NCBI GenBank assembly: GCA_050734185.1
Contig: JBOHUE010000007.1
Span: forward strand, 1 to 40,581
Origin: JAFALX01 sp050734185
Lineage (GTDB): Bacteria; Chloroflexota; Dormibacteria; Aeolococcales; Aeolococcaceae
Direction: 5' to 3'
Length of the DNA: 40,581 nt
The translations under genes were made by a program, and so were the position numbers. The notes below the pieces were generated by a model. It had not been told where the DNA came from, did not search any database, and saw only the letters and a program-made list of their open reading frames with translations. Below are positions 24,471 through 32,443 of this stretch, piece after piece; position 1 is the first letter of the stretch, and the number at the start of each line of letters is the position of its first letter.

Positions 24471-25307
24471 TCAGATCGGGGTTCCGGTGACGAAGAAGAG
24501 CAGGTGGGCCGGAACCGTCCCCATCAGCACACTGATGATCAGGACGTAGAGCATCGCCGTCGCCGGCTGGTTGGCTCGGATGCGCGCGAAGTGGCCGGTG
24601 AGGAGCGAGACCGTCGCGGTGAAGACGATGCCGGCACCGATCACCAGCAGCCAGAAGGGCAGTGCGTAGGTGGTGAGCATCTGCGTGCGCGCGTCCGGCG
24701 CTGCCGCCACCAGCACACCGGCCACGACGACGGCCTCAACCGCGACCGCCCCCAGGACCAGGCGCACCATCTGGCGCAGCGGGCGGAACGACATGCTCGG
24801 CGCCACCAGGTAGTAGTGCCCGAGCAGCATGCCGGCGAGCGCAACGCCGCTGACGAGCGTGGCGGGCACCAGCACAGCAACGGCCGCCGGTGCACCGGTG
24901 ATCGCCGGGCCGACTGCGACCGCGGCCTTGCCGATGCAGACACCGCCCACGGCGAGCGTGATCACACCAACGACACGGCGCGCGGCGTCCGTGCCCTCCC
25001 AGCAGAAGAAGGTGAAGCCGAGCAGCGCGCCGATGTAGCCGATGCTCCAGCGGATGAGCGATCCCATCGCCGCGCTCGATATGGGGCTGTGCAGCAGGGT
25101 TACGTCCGTGGGGACGTTGACTCCGATCCACAGCGCGATGCCGGCGATCAGCGCGCAGATGACCGCGGTCGAGCCGACATAGCCGCGGCCGACGCGGCCC
25201 ATCACGTCGATGACGTATGCAGCCGCGATGGTGCCGATGGAGAGCTCGAGCAGCGTCAGGTACCCGGCGATCGGCGCCAGTGTCGGCAGCGAGGCCGCTG
25301 CGCTCAC
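24471..25307 (-). CDS. Polytopic membrane protein, unknown function
   Basis: 278 residues with about eight hydrophobic helices; no family recognised. Recognisable spots are 'GYLTLLELSIGTIAAAYVID', 'WIGVNVPTDVTLLHSP', 'FTFFCWEGTDAARR' and 'GHYYLVAPSMSFRPLRQMVRL', where a histidine and two tyrosines sit in a helix beside a basic loop. The combination of His and Glu within helices could suit a cofactor-binding or redox membrane protein, but that is a guess. GTG start overlaps the rhodanese stop by 4 nt, the only firm clue to function. It ends 54 nt before the leaderless GT2 gene. Confidence 0.8.
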   Translation of the reverse strand: MSAAASLPTLAPIAGYLTLLELSIGTIAAAYVIDVMGRVGRGYVGSTAVICALIAGIALWIGVNVPTDVTLLHSPISSAAMGSLIRWSIGYIGALLGFTFFCWEGTDAARRVVGVITLAVGGVCIGKAAVAVGPAITGAPAAVAVLVPATLVSGVALAGMLLGHYYLVAPSMSFRPLRQMVRLVLGAVAVEAVVVAGVLVAAAPDARTQMLTTYALPFWLLVIGAGIVFTATVSLLTGHFARIRANQPATAMLYVLIISVLMGTVPAHLLFFVTGTPI

Positions 25308-25621
25308 TCGCTGACGGGCAGCCCTGCCTCCCTCCAAGCCTCGATGCCGCCCGCGACGTTCCGCACGCGGCCGCGGCCGTGCTCCCGGAGGAAAACGACT
25401 GCGCGCGAGCTGCGTCCGCCGGTTCTGCAGTGGATGTAGACCTCGCGGTCGTCGGGGATGTCGGCCAGCCGGTCCGGCACCTCGCCCAGCGGGATCAGGA
25501 CCGCACCAGGGATGCGCGCCTGCTCGTTTTCCCAGGGCTCACGCACATCAATGAGCACCGCACCGTCGTCGCGCAGCGCTGCGTAGGCGGCCTGCGGGGT
25601 CGCGTCGTCGTCGGCCGCCAT
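25304..25621 (-). CDS. Single-domain rhodanese-like sulfurtransferase
   Basis: 105 residues, one rhodanese domain. 'AVLIDVREPWENEQARIPGA' is the CH2-type start, and the active loop 'IHCRTGGRS' carries the persulfide cysteine Cys65. 'NVAGGIEAW' closes the domain. It should move sulfane sulfur from thiosulfate or another donor. Coupled by a 4-nt overlap to the unassigned membrane protein, suggesting a shared sulfur-related or redox task. ATG lies 9 nt after a TATACT box, again near-leaderless. Confidence 0.94.
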   Translation of the reverse strand: MAADDDATPQAAYAALRDDGAVLIDVREPWENEQARIPGAVLIPLGEVPDRLADIPDDREVYIHCRTGGRSSRAVVFLREHGRGRVRNVAGGIEAWREAGLPVSE

Positions 25622-25630
25622 GGAGCGCTG

Positions 25631-25666
25631 AGTATACGTTCAGGGTCCATTGCGGCCTGTTACGCT
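25631..25666. promoter_or_regulatory. Back-to-back -10 boxes between rhodanese and glutamate dehydrogenase
   Basis: Minus-strand TATACT (25636-25631), 9 nt from the rhodanese ATG, and plus-strand TACGCT (25661-25666), 9 nt from the dehydrogenase ATG. The whole divergent gap is 54 nt, so the two promoters must share any regulator. Confidence 0.5.
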
Positions 25667-25675
25667 CGATCGCAG

Positions 25676-26947
25676 ATGACGATCGCCGCGGCACCCGCCA
25701 TCGGCGCCGAGAACCCCTGGTTCAACGCCCAGCGGCAGTTCGACAACGCGGCCGACATGCTCGATCTGAGCCCTGGCCTGCGAGCCGTGCTGCGCGAGGT
25801 GCGCCGCGAGCTCGTGGTGCGCTTCCCCATCAAGCTCGACACGGGTGCGATCCGGATGTTCGAGGGCTACCGGGTGCAGCACAACACCACGCGCGGCCCG
25901 GCCAAGGGCGGACTGCGGTTTCACCCCGAGACGAGCCTCGACGAGGTGAAGGCCCTGGCCATGTGGATGACCTGGAAGTGCGCGCTCGTCAACATCCCGT
26001 TCGGGGGCGCCAAGGGCGGTGTGGTCTGCGACCCGATGGCCCTGTCCCGGCGCGAGCTGGAGCGCTTGTCACGCCGATTCGCCAGCGAGATCAACGTGCT
26101 CATCGGGCCCGAGTCCGACATCCCGGCACCCGACGTCAACACCGGCCCGCAGATCATGGCCTGGATCATGGACACGATCTCGATGGAGGCCGGCTACTCG
26201 GTGCCGGCAGCGGTGACGGGCAAGCCGATCGACATCGGTGGCAGCGAGGGACGCCCCAGCGCCACCGGGCGTGGCGTCAACATCGTGACGCTGGAGGCGT
26301 GCGAGAAGCTGGGCATCGACCCGGCTGCGACGAGCGTCGCGGTGCAGGGGTTCGGCAATGTCGGCAGCGTCGCCGCAGAACAGCTGCACGAAGCGGGCTT
26401 CCGCGTGTGCGCCGTGTCCGATGTCGCCGGCGGCATCTACTCGGCCGACGGCATCCATGTCCCGGCGCTGCTCACTCACCGCAACCGCAGTCAGACGATC
26501 GCCGGCTTCCCGGGAACGACCCCGGTGACCAACCGCGAGCTCCTCGAGCTGCCCGTGGACATCCTCGTGCCGGCGGCGCTGGAGAACCAGATCACGGCGT
26601 CCAACGCGGGCCGCGTTCAGGCGCGGCTGATCGTCGAGGCGGCCAACGGTCCGACGACGCCGGACGCCGACACCATCCTGGAAAAGCGCGGCATCACCGT
26701 CGTCCCCGACATCCTGGCCAACGCAGGCGGCGTGACCGTCTCGTACTTCGAATGGGTGCAGGACCTCCAGTCGCTGTTCTGGGAGGAGGGCGAGATCAAC
26801 CGCCGCCTCGAGAGCATCCTGCGGAAGGCGTTCGGTCAGATGTGGCAGCAGGCGGAGCGCCACCAGGCCTCCCTCCGCCTCGGCGCATACCTCGTCGCGG
26901 TGAAGAGGGTCGCCGACGCGACCGCGGTCCGTGGCATCTACCCCTGA
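25676..26947 (+). CDS. gdhA: Glutamate dehydrogenase (Glu/Leu/Phe/Val family)
   Basis: Interconverts glutamate and 2-oxoglutarate plus ammonium. 423 residues, the hexameric short form. Substrate and catalytic lysines Lys77 ('GPAKGGLRF'), Lys101 ('MTWKCALVN') and Lys113 ('GGAKGGV') and Asp153 ('PAPDVNT') are all in place. NAD(P) domain 'VAVQGFGNVGSVAAE'. The ATG at 25676 follows TACGCT by 9 nt; longer in-frame extensions would cross the promoter and the rhodanese gene. Its last 17 nt overlap the start of the pseudokinase gene, so the two are co-transcribed, a link that recalls kinase control of this enzyme in mycobacteria. Confidence 0.95.
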   Translation: MTIAAAPAIGAENPWFNAQRQFDNAADMLDLSPGLRAVLREVRRELVVRFPIKLDTGAIRMFEGYRVQHNTTRGPAKGGLRFHPETSLDEVKALAMWMTWKCALVNIPFGGAKGGVVCDPMALSRRELERLSRRFASEINVLIGPESDIPAPDVNTGPQIMAWIMDTISMEAGYSVPAAVTGKPIDIGGSEGRPSATGRGVNIVTLEACEKLGIDPAATSVAVQGFGNVGSVAAEQLHEAGFRVCAVSDVAGGIYSADGIHVPALLTHRNRSQTIAGFPGTTPVTNRELLELPVDILVPAALENQITASNAGRVQARLIVEAANGPTTPDADTILEKRGITVVPDILANAGGVTVSYFEWVQDLQSLFWEEGEINRRLESILRKAFGQMWQQAERHQASLRLGAYLVAVKRVADATAVRGIYP

Positions 26948-28253
26948 GCCGGGAGCGGGGAACAGCTTCAGCGGGTACTCAGTCGGCCCCGTGGTCGGTA
27001 CCGGCCTCGCCGGCGAGATTCACAGGGCGTGGCACGTGGGCGGTGACTGGGAGGGGGAGCGCGAGGTCGCCATCGAGGTGATCGCACCGCCGCTGGCGCA
27101 CGACGAGGGGTTCCGGGAGCGGCTCTCGCGCGAGGCCGGCGCGGCGTCGATGTTCGATCACCCGTCGGTCGTCAGGGTCTTCGAGTCCCTGGCCTCCAGC
27201 GACCGGGTCGGGGTCGTGACCGCGCCGTACGCCGGCACGGCACTCGCCTCGGTGGTCGGTGAGGAAGGGGTGTCGCCGGCGGCCGCATGTTTCATCGGCG
27301 AGGCCGTGCTGCTGGGGCTGGCAAATGCCCACCGCGAGGGCGTGGTGCACGGAGACGTGCGCGCCGAGGCCGTCATCGTCGACGGCGCGCGGGTGCGCCT
27401 CGCCGGCTTCGCGGTGGGACGAGCGCTGCACCCCGAGCTGCCGCCAGATGGGATCACCGATACCTACGCGGTGACCATGCTCATGCTCGCGCTGCTCGGG
27501 GGAGCAAAGCTCTCGCGCCAGGTGCGCGCCGTGATCGACCGGGGCTCCTCGCACAAGGTCGAGCACCGCTACCGCACCGCGTCGGGAATGCGCACCGCGC
27601 TGGTAGCCGCGGCGCGCCACGACATCGGCCCCGACTGGCGGGAGCTGGCGACGGCCGACATCACGGCGCTTGCCGGTGCGCCCTCCGCGGCCCCGCCGCC
27701 CGCGGCGCCACCAGAGTTCGGTCCACCGCAACCTCCACCCCATGCGCCGCCGCCCGAGCTCGGCCCACCGGCGCCGCTCATCCCGTTGATCAGGGCGGCG
27801 CCGTCGGAGACGCGTTTCCGCAGGCCCCCGCGCTTTCTCAAGCCCGCGCTCACCGGCGGCGGCCTCGTCGCTGCGGCGGTGGCCGTTGGCCTCGTCGCCG
27901 GCCTGGTCGTGTCCGCTGTTCGCGGCCCCCAACCCGCGCCGCCGAGCGGCCTGATCGTCGGCAAGCAGCTCAGCATCCGGATCCAGCCGGCTCGGGGCGC
28001 GTGCAACTCGCTGTTCATCGCCAGCGCTGCCGGTCCGGTGCGTGGCCAGGGCACCCTCACCTACCGATGGGAGAGGAGTGACGGCGTCGAGTCAGCTGAG
28101 TCCAGCCTCGCCGTGGCCGCGAAAGACGACACCTTTATCATCACCGAGCACTGGCAGCTCACAGGACAGGTGGCGCAGCCGTCGATCACCTTCCACCTGC
28201 TCACGCCCGTGGAGATGACAGTGACTCAGCCCCTCCCCTACTCCTGCCCGTGA
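26931..28253 (+). CDS. Membrane-anchored Ser/Thr pseudokinase
   Basis: 440 residues. Kinase-like domain about 14-245 with glycine loop 'VGTGLAGE' (22-29). The VAIK lysine is replaced by Glu49 ('VAIEVI'), HRD reads HGD (140-142) with the following Asn changed to Ala147, and DFG reads GFA (159-161), so phosphotransfer is unlikely. Then a Pro-rich linker (about 250-285), a basic stretch, one transmembrane helix (about 307-330) and a roughly 105-residue outer domain with two cysteines. GTG start lies inside the glutamate dehydrogenase 3' end; the stop overlaps the flippase start by 4 nt. Mycobacterial MviN carries a fused pseudokinase, and here the two parts are separate neighbours. Confidence 0.85.
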   Translation: MASTPEPGAGNSFSGYSVGPVVGTGLAGEIHRAWHVGGDWEGEREVAIEVIAPPLAHDEGFRERLSREAGAASMFDHPSVVRVFESLASSDRVGVVTAPYAGTALASVVGEEGVSPAAACFIGEAVLLGLANAHREGVVHGDVRAEAVIVDGARVRLAGFAVGRALHPELPPDGITDTYAVTMLMLALLGGAKLSRQVRAVIDRGSSHKVEHRYRTASGMRTALVAAARHDIGPDWRELATADITALAGAPSAAPPPAAPPEFGPPQPPPHAPPPELGPPAPLIPLIRAAPSETRFRRPPRFLKPALTGGGLVAAAVAVGLVAGLVVSAVRGPQPAPPSGLIVGKQLSIRIQPARGACNSLFIASAAGPVRGQGTLTYRWERSDGVESAESSLAVAAKDDTFIITEHWQLTGQVAQPSITFHLLTPVEMTVTQPLPYSCP

Positions 28254-29572
28254 GCGTCCCGAAGCGCCTGATCTCGCGCGTGCCGCTGCCACCCGGCACG
28301 ATCGTCGTCGGCCTCGGCCTCGTCCTCTCGGGACTGTCCCAGTACGGGTTCCTCTCCGTTGCGTCGCACGCGCTGGGCAAGACTCTGTACGCGCCGCTGT
28401 CCACCTTCTGGGCGCTGCTCTTCGTCTGCGCGCCCGGGTTCTTCCTGCCGCTCGAGCAGGAGGTCGGTCGCGCGCTCGCGGCGCGCCGCGCCCGTGGCGA
28501 GGGCGGGCGTCCGCTGGTGATCCGGGCCACGATCGGCGGCGGCGCCCTCGCCGCGGCGCTGATCCTCGCCACCGGGCTGGCCTCCGGAGTCCTGACCACG
28601 CGCCTGTTCGACGGCGATTCGGGTTTTGTCTGGGCGCTGGGGATCGGGTTCGCCGTGTACGCCCTGCAGTTCCTCACTCGGGGCACGCTCGCCGGCAATG
28701 GCCGCTTCGCCTGGTATGGCTCGCTCCTGGGAACCGAAGGTGTTGCTCGCATGGTCCTCGGCGCCGGCGTGGCACTGGCGGCGATTCATGTCGCCGGCGC
28801 CTACGGCCTCGTTCTGGTCATCGGCTCGCTGGTCGCCGTGGCCGTGGCCTCGGCCGGCCTGCGCGGCCTGTTGAAGCCCGGTCCGCCCGCGGCGTGGTCG
28901 GAGCTGTCGAACGCGCTGGGCTTCCTGCTGATCGCCAGCGTGATGACCCAGTTCCTGCTGAGCATCGGCACCGTCGCCGTGAAGGTGCTGGCAAGCCCGG
29001 CACAGCAGGCGGCGCCGGGACAGTTCCTCAGCAGCCGGATCGTGGCGTACTCGCCGATCTTTCTCTTTCAGGCGGTGCAGGCAGCGCTGCTGCCGAAGCT
29101 CTCAGCCCTGGCTGCGCGAGGGCAGCACGCCGAGTTCCGAAAGGTGCTGGTGCAGCTGTTGCTCCTTGTCGCGGCCCTGGGGATCGTAGCCACGATCGGA
29201 ATGGCGGTTCTGGGCCCGCTCGTGACCAGGATCCTGTTCGGCGCCGGACTCGAACTCGGCCATCTCGACTTCGTGCTCCTCGGCGGCAGCTGCGCGGTCT
29301 TCATGGTTGCGCAGGTGCTGAGCCAGACCCTGATCTCGCTCAGCGGGTACGCACGGGTCGCGGCGGGCTGGGTGGCCGGGGGCGCTGCCTTTGTGCTCGT
29401 GACCGCCGTCGGCGGCGACCTGTTCCTCCGCGTCGAGCTGGGGCTGGTCGCCGGGTCCGTCGTGACGATGGCCGTGATGACCGCGCTCCTGCTGCCGCTG
29501 CTGCAGCGTCGAGCCCCGGGCGGCGAGGCTTCGGAGCTGCTCGCGGCCAACACCCCGGTGGCGGAGGCCTGA
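28250..29572 (+). CDS. MOP-superfamily polysaccharide/lipid-linked sugar flippase
   Basis: 440 residues, about 12 hydrophobic helices, resembling Wzx/MATE-type exporters. Marks: 'SVASHALGKTLYAPLSTFWAL', 'LPLEQEVGRALAARRARG', 'GVARMVLGAGVAL', and the second-half 'SSRIVAYSPIFLFQAVQAALLPKLSALAARG' (excerpts). Basic loops lie on the presumed cytosolic side. It should flip a lipid-linked glycan across the inner membrane. The GTG start is coupled (GTGA) to the pseudokinase, and sugar-modifying genes follow 41 nt later. Not a full MurJ by motif; MurJ-like function cannot be excluded. Confidence 0.85.
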   Translation: MSVPKRLISRVPLPPGTIVVGLGLVLSGLSQYGFLSVASHALGKTLYAPLSTFWALLFVCAPGFFLPLEQEVGRALAARRARGEGGRPLVIRATIGGGALAAALILATGLASGVLTTRLFDGDSGFVWALGIGFAVYALQFLTRGTLAGNGRFAWYGSLLGTEGVARMVLGAGVALAAIHVAGAYGLVLVIGSLVAVAVASAGLRGLLKPGPPAAWSELSNALGFLLIASVMTQFLLSIGTVAVKVLASPAQQAAPGQFLSSRIVAYSPIFLFQAVQAALLPKLSALAARGQHAEFRKVLVQLLLLVAALGIVATIGMAVLGPLVTRILFGAGLELGHLDFVLLGGSCAVFMVAQVLSQTLISLSGYARVAAGWVAGGAAFVLVTAVGGDLFLRVELGLVAGSVVTMAVMTALLLPLLQRRAPGGEASELLAANTPVAEA

Positions 29573-29613
29573 GCGCCGCGTCCATCTGACTGCGGCACGT
29601 CTGTCGCCGGGTC

Positions 29614-30609
29614 GTGATCGCTGGAGCGATCGCGGCGCCCGCACCATGTCCTGTGACAACGGCCAGGCCTCGGCTGGCTCTCGTCGGGGCGGGCGCGATG
29701 GGCAGCAACCACGCCCGCGTGATCGCCGAGTCGGATGTCGCCGAGCTCGCGGTGATCATCGACATCGACGAGGCGCGGGGCCGCGCGCTCGCCGGCCGCT
29801 TCGACTGCGACTACGCGCCCGAGCTCGACGCGGCGCGCGGGTGCGATGCCGCCGTAGTCGCCACGCCGACACGAGCGCACCCGGAGCAGGCAGCGGCACT
29901 CCTCGAGGCCGGACTGCCACTCCTCGTTGAGAAGCCACTCGCGCCGAGCATCGACGAGTCGCGGGCGATGGTCGCCGACGCGACGCGGCGTGGCCTGCCG
30001 CTCATGTGTGGCTTTGTCGAACGCTTCAATCCCGCGGTCACGACGGTGGCAGGGCTCCTGGTGGAACGCCCCGTGCACATGGTGTCGCTGCGCCATTCGC
30101 CGGCGACACCGCGCACCACGCTCAGCGTGGTCTTCGACCTCCTGATCCACGACATCGATCTGACCCTGCGATATGCGTGCCCACAGCGGCTGCCACGCGT
30201 CGCGTCGTCGCTGACGCAGGCGGGCACCGAGATCACCGAGGTCGCCGACTGCGTGCTCGACTTCGACGGCGCGCTCGTGGCGACGCTGTCGAGCAGCCGT
30301 GCGAGTCAGCGCAAGGTGCGCACCCACATGATCGAGACGCCCGCCGCGCTGTACGACGTCGACCTGCTGCGGCAGGACGTCACCGTGTACCAGCACCGCG
30401 CGCACGGCCTCATCGGCGGACCGACGCCGTCGTATCGCGCGGAGACGGTGGTCGACATCCCGTTCGTCCGCCACGGTGGTGAGCCCCTGCTGCTGCAGCT
30501 GCGCCACTTCGTGGCGCTCATCGAGGGTCGCGTCGATGCCGCGGCCGAGCGCGACGGCATCCTGCCTGCGCACGAGGTCGCAGCACTCGTGGAGAACGGC
30601 GCGCGGTGA
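29614..30609 (+). CDS. Gfo/Idh/MocA-family sugar dehydrogenase
   Basis: NAD-dependent oxidoreductase of 331 residues. Rossmann loop 'ALVGAGAMGSNHARVI' (22-37), 'VVATPT', Glu106-Lys107-Pro108 ('VEKPLA') with the catalytic lysine, 'GFVERFNPA', and His179-Asp180 in 'LIHDIDL'. The combination resembles WbpB/WlbA enzymes, which oxidise C3 of a UDP-HexNAc uronate. The GTG at 29614 is listed; a GTG at 29653 (318 residues) fits the usual N-terminus better and may be the true start. Stop overlaps the next glycosyltransferase by 4 nt. With the DegT aminotransferase two genes later, a 3-amino sugar pathway is likely. Confidence 0.88.
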   Translation: MIAGAIAAPAPCPVTTARPRLALVGAGAMGSNHARVIAESDVAELAVIIDIDEARGRALAGRFDCDYAPELDAARGCDAAVVATPTRAHPEQAAALLEAGLPLLVEKPLAPSIDESRAMVADATRRGLPLMCGFVERFNPAVTTVAGLLVERPVHMVSLRHSPATPRTTLSVVFDLLIHDIDLTLRYACPQRLPRVASSLTQAGTEITEVADCVLDFDGALVATLSSSRASQRKVRTHMIETPAALYDVDLLRQDVTVYQHRAHGLIGGPTPSYRAETVVDIPFVRHGGEPLLLQLRHFVALIEGRVDAAAERDGILPAHEVAALVENGAR

Positions 30610-31307
30610 ACCCGAAGCTCTCCTACGTGCTCCCCGTGCACAACCAGGAGCGCGTCCTCGAAGAGTCCGTGCGGCGCTTGCGAGATCGCCTCCGCGCCTT
30701 TCCGGGGTCCGAGGTGCTGCTGATCGAGAACGCATCGAGCGACACCTCCCCTGCGATCTGCGCGCGGCTCGCCACGGCTCACGGTTCCGACACGGTGCCG
30801 GTGCGCGCCGCGGAGTCGGCGCGCGGCATGGGCAGCGCGCTGCGACGCGGCATCGCCCTTGCGGCCGGCGACGTGCTCGTGCTCACGGCCGCGGACCTGC
30901 CCTTTGGTTTCACCGACCTCGACGCGTACCTTGCCTGTGACCCGCGTCCGGGGCTCGCGATCGGATCCAAGGCGCACGCGCGGTCACGCACGCGCATCCC
31001 GCTGCAGCGACGCGTGATGAGCGAGGCGTTCCGCCTGCTGCGGCTCGCGCTGTTGGGGCTGCGCGTGCGCGACTCGCAGGGCACGATCCTCATCGACGCG
31101 GCCCTGGCACGCGCGGTCGCACCGCAGCTGCGCTGCGAGGACTACCTGATCAGCACGGAAATCGTTTCCTGGGCGAGTGCGCTCGGGCACACGCCCGTCG
31201 AGCTCCCCGTGACCTACAGCGCGACCGGCAGCTCCACGGTGTCGCCCGTTCGTGACTCGCTGCACATGGCGCGTGGGCTGCTCGCATTGCGAGGGCGGTT
31301 GCGATGA
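30606..31307 (+). CDS. GT2-family glycosyltransferase
   Basis: 233-residue GT-A enzyme. Opens 'LSYVLPVHNQERVLEESV', with 'LLIENASSDTSP' and 'ESARGMGSALRRGIALAAGDVLVLTAADLPFG' (parts only), where the usual DxD is 'AAD'. The C-terminal part 'EIVSWASALGHTPVELPVTY' resembles polyprenyl-phosphate GT2 enzymes. No membrane segment. Both ends overlap neighbours by 4 nt (GTGA with Gfo/Idh, ATGA with DegT), so it is inside the amino-sugar operon and may transfer that sugar. Acceptor unknown. Confidence 0.87.
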   Translation: MNPKLSYVLPVHNQERVLEESVRRLRDRLRAFPGSEVLLIENASSDTSPAICARLATAHGSDTVPVRAAESARGMGSALRRGIALAAGDVLVLTAADLPFGFTDLDAYLACDPRPGLAIGSKAHARSRTRIPLQRRVMSEAFRLLRLALLGLRVRDSQGTILIDAALARAVAPQLRCEDYLISTEIVSWASALGHTPVELPVTYSATGSSTVSPVRDSLHMARGLLALRGRLR

Positions 31308-32425
31308 GCGCGCTGAGCGCGACTGCGGCGCGCCGCATCCGCATCTCTCAGCCGGATCTCGGCCCCGATGTCGAAGCGCTCGTGCTGCAGGTGCTGCGCA
31401 GCGGCCGGCTGGCCCAGGGACCCATGGTGGAGCGCTTCGAAGCGCTCTGCGCAACGATGGCCGGCACAGCGCACGCGGTCGCGGTGAACACGGGCACCGC
31501 GGCACTCGAAGCGGCGTTGCGCATCGCCGGTGTCGGCCCCGGCGACGAGGTGATCACCACTCCCTTCACGTTTGCCGCAACGCTCAATGCGATTCTTGGC
31601 CGCGGCGCCATCGTGCGCTTCGCCGATGTCGGCGACGACCTCACCATCGACCCGGTGCGCATCGAGCCGCTCATCGGATCGCGCACACGGGCAGTGGTGC
31701 CCGTGCACCTCTACGGCCTCATGGCGGACATGGGCGCGATATCGGAGCTGGCGCGTGGGCGCGGCATCGCCATCGTCGAGGACGCGGCCCAGGCGCATGG
31801 CGCGAGCCGGGACGGGCGGCGCGCGGGCGCGACCGGCCTGGGCTGCTTCTCGTTCTACGCGACCAAGAACGTCACGTCAGGCGAGGGCGGCTGCGTGACC
31901 ACCGATGACGATGCCGCCGCTGCGGCCCTGCGCATCGTGCGCAACCAGGGCATGCGACAGCGCTATGAATATGTGGACATTGGCCAGAACTGGCGGATGA
32001 CCGAGGTTGCCGCGGCCATCGCCATACCCCAGATGCAGCGGCTGGAGGAGCGCACGGCGGCGCGGCGGCGGAACGCCGCGGCGCTGTCAGCGCTGCTCGG
32101 TGGCGACGAGCGGCTGACGCTGCCGGCCGAGCCACAGGGATGCGTCCACAGCTGGCATCAGTACACGGTGGTGCTTGCTCCCGGGATCGATCGCGACCGC
32201 GTTGCGGGGACGCTGGACACCGCCGGCATCGAATGCGGCGTGTACTACCCGCGCCTGGTGTGGGACTACGAGGCGTACCGCAGCGAGCCGCGCGTCGTCA
32301 TCGATCCGGCACCGGTTGCCCAATCCGCTGCGCGACGCTGCCTGTCGCTGCCGGTGCATCCGCTGCTGGACTCCGCGGATCTCGAGCGGATCGCGACAAC
32401 GCTCCGCCGCGCGCTGGACAGCTGA
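31304..32425 (+). CDS. DegT/DnrJ/EryC1-family PLP sugar aminotransferase
   Basis: 373 residues. PLP-binding Lys188 in 'SFYATKNVTSGEGG', with 'NTGTAALEAAL' (phosphate cup), 'VEDAAQAHGA' (Asp160, ring nitrogen contact) and 'IGQNWRMTEVAAAIA'. Transfers an amino group from glutamate to a keto nucleotide sugar. The best match in style is WbpE-like, taking the 3-keto product of a Gfo/Idh enzyme. Glutamate could come from the dehydrogenase at the head of the same transcript. Ends at 32425, where a strong hairpin covers the stop and the convergent M16 stop. No N-acetyltransferase is visible. Confidence 0.92.
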   Translation: MSALSATAARRIRISQPDLGPDVEALVLQVLRSGRLAQGPMVERFEALCATMAGTAHAVAVNTGTAALEAALRIAGVGPGDEVITTPFTFAATLNAILGRGAIVRFADVGDDLTIDPVRIEPLIGSRTRAVVPVHLYGLMADMGAISELARGRGIAIVEDAAQAHGASRDGRRAGATGLGCFSFYATKNVTSGEGGCVTTDDDAAAAALRIVRNQGMRQRYEYVDIGQNWRMTEVAAAIAIPQMQRLEERTAARRRNAAALSALLGGDERLTLPAEPQGCVHSWHQYTVVLAPGIDRDRVAGTLDTAGIECGVYYPRLVWDYEAYRSEPRVVIDPAPVAQSAARRCLSLPVHPLLDSADLERIATTLRRALDS

Positions 32426-32443
32426 CCGGCGCGTTACGCCGGT
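32425..32443. terminator. Bidirectional hairpin, aminotransferase / M16 peptidase
   Basis: ACCGGCG-CGTTA-CGCCGGT: perfect 7-bp stem with 5-nt loop, spanning from the last base of the aminotransferase stop through the convergent M16 stop. No T-run. Strongest hairpin of the convergent junctions. Confidence 0.6.

Noticed and set aside
26931..28253. Calling the membrane kinase-like protein an active PknB-type kinase
   Set aside because: The invariant lysine, the HRD-region asparagine and the DFG aspartate are all changed, so an active call is not supportable.
28092..28789. Minus-strand open frames across the pseudokinase/flippase junction
   Set aside because: Low-complexity, Arg/Pro/Ser-rich shadows without motifs, opposite two well-supported genes.
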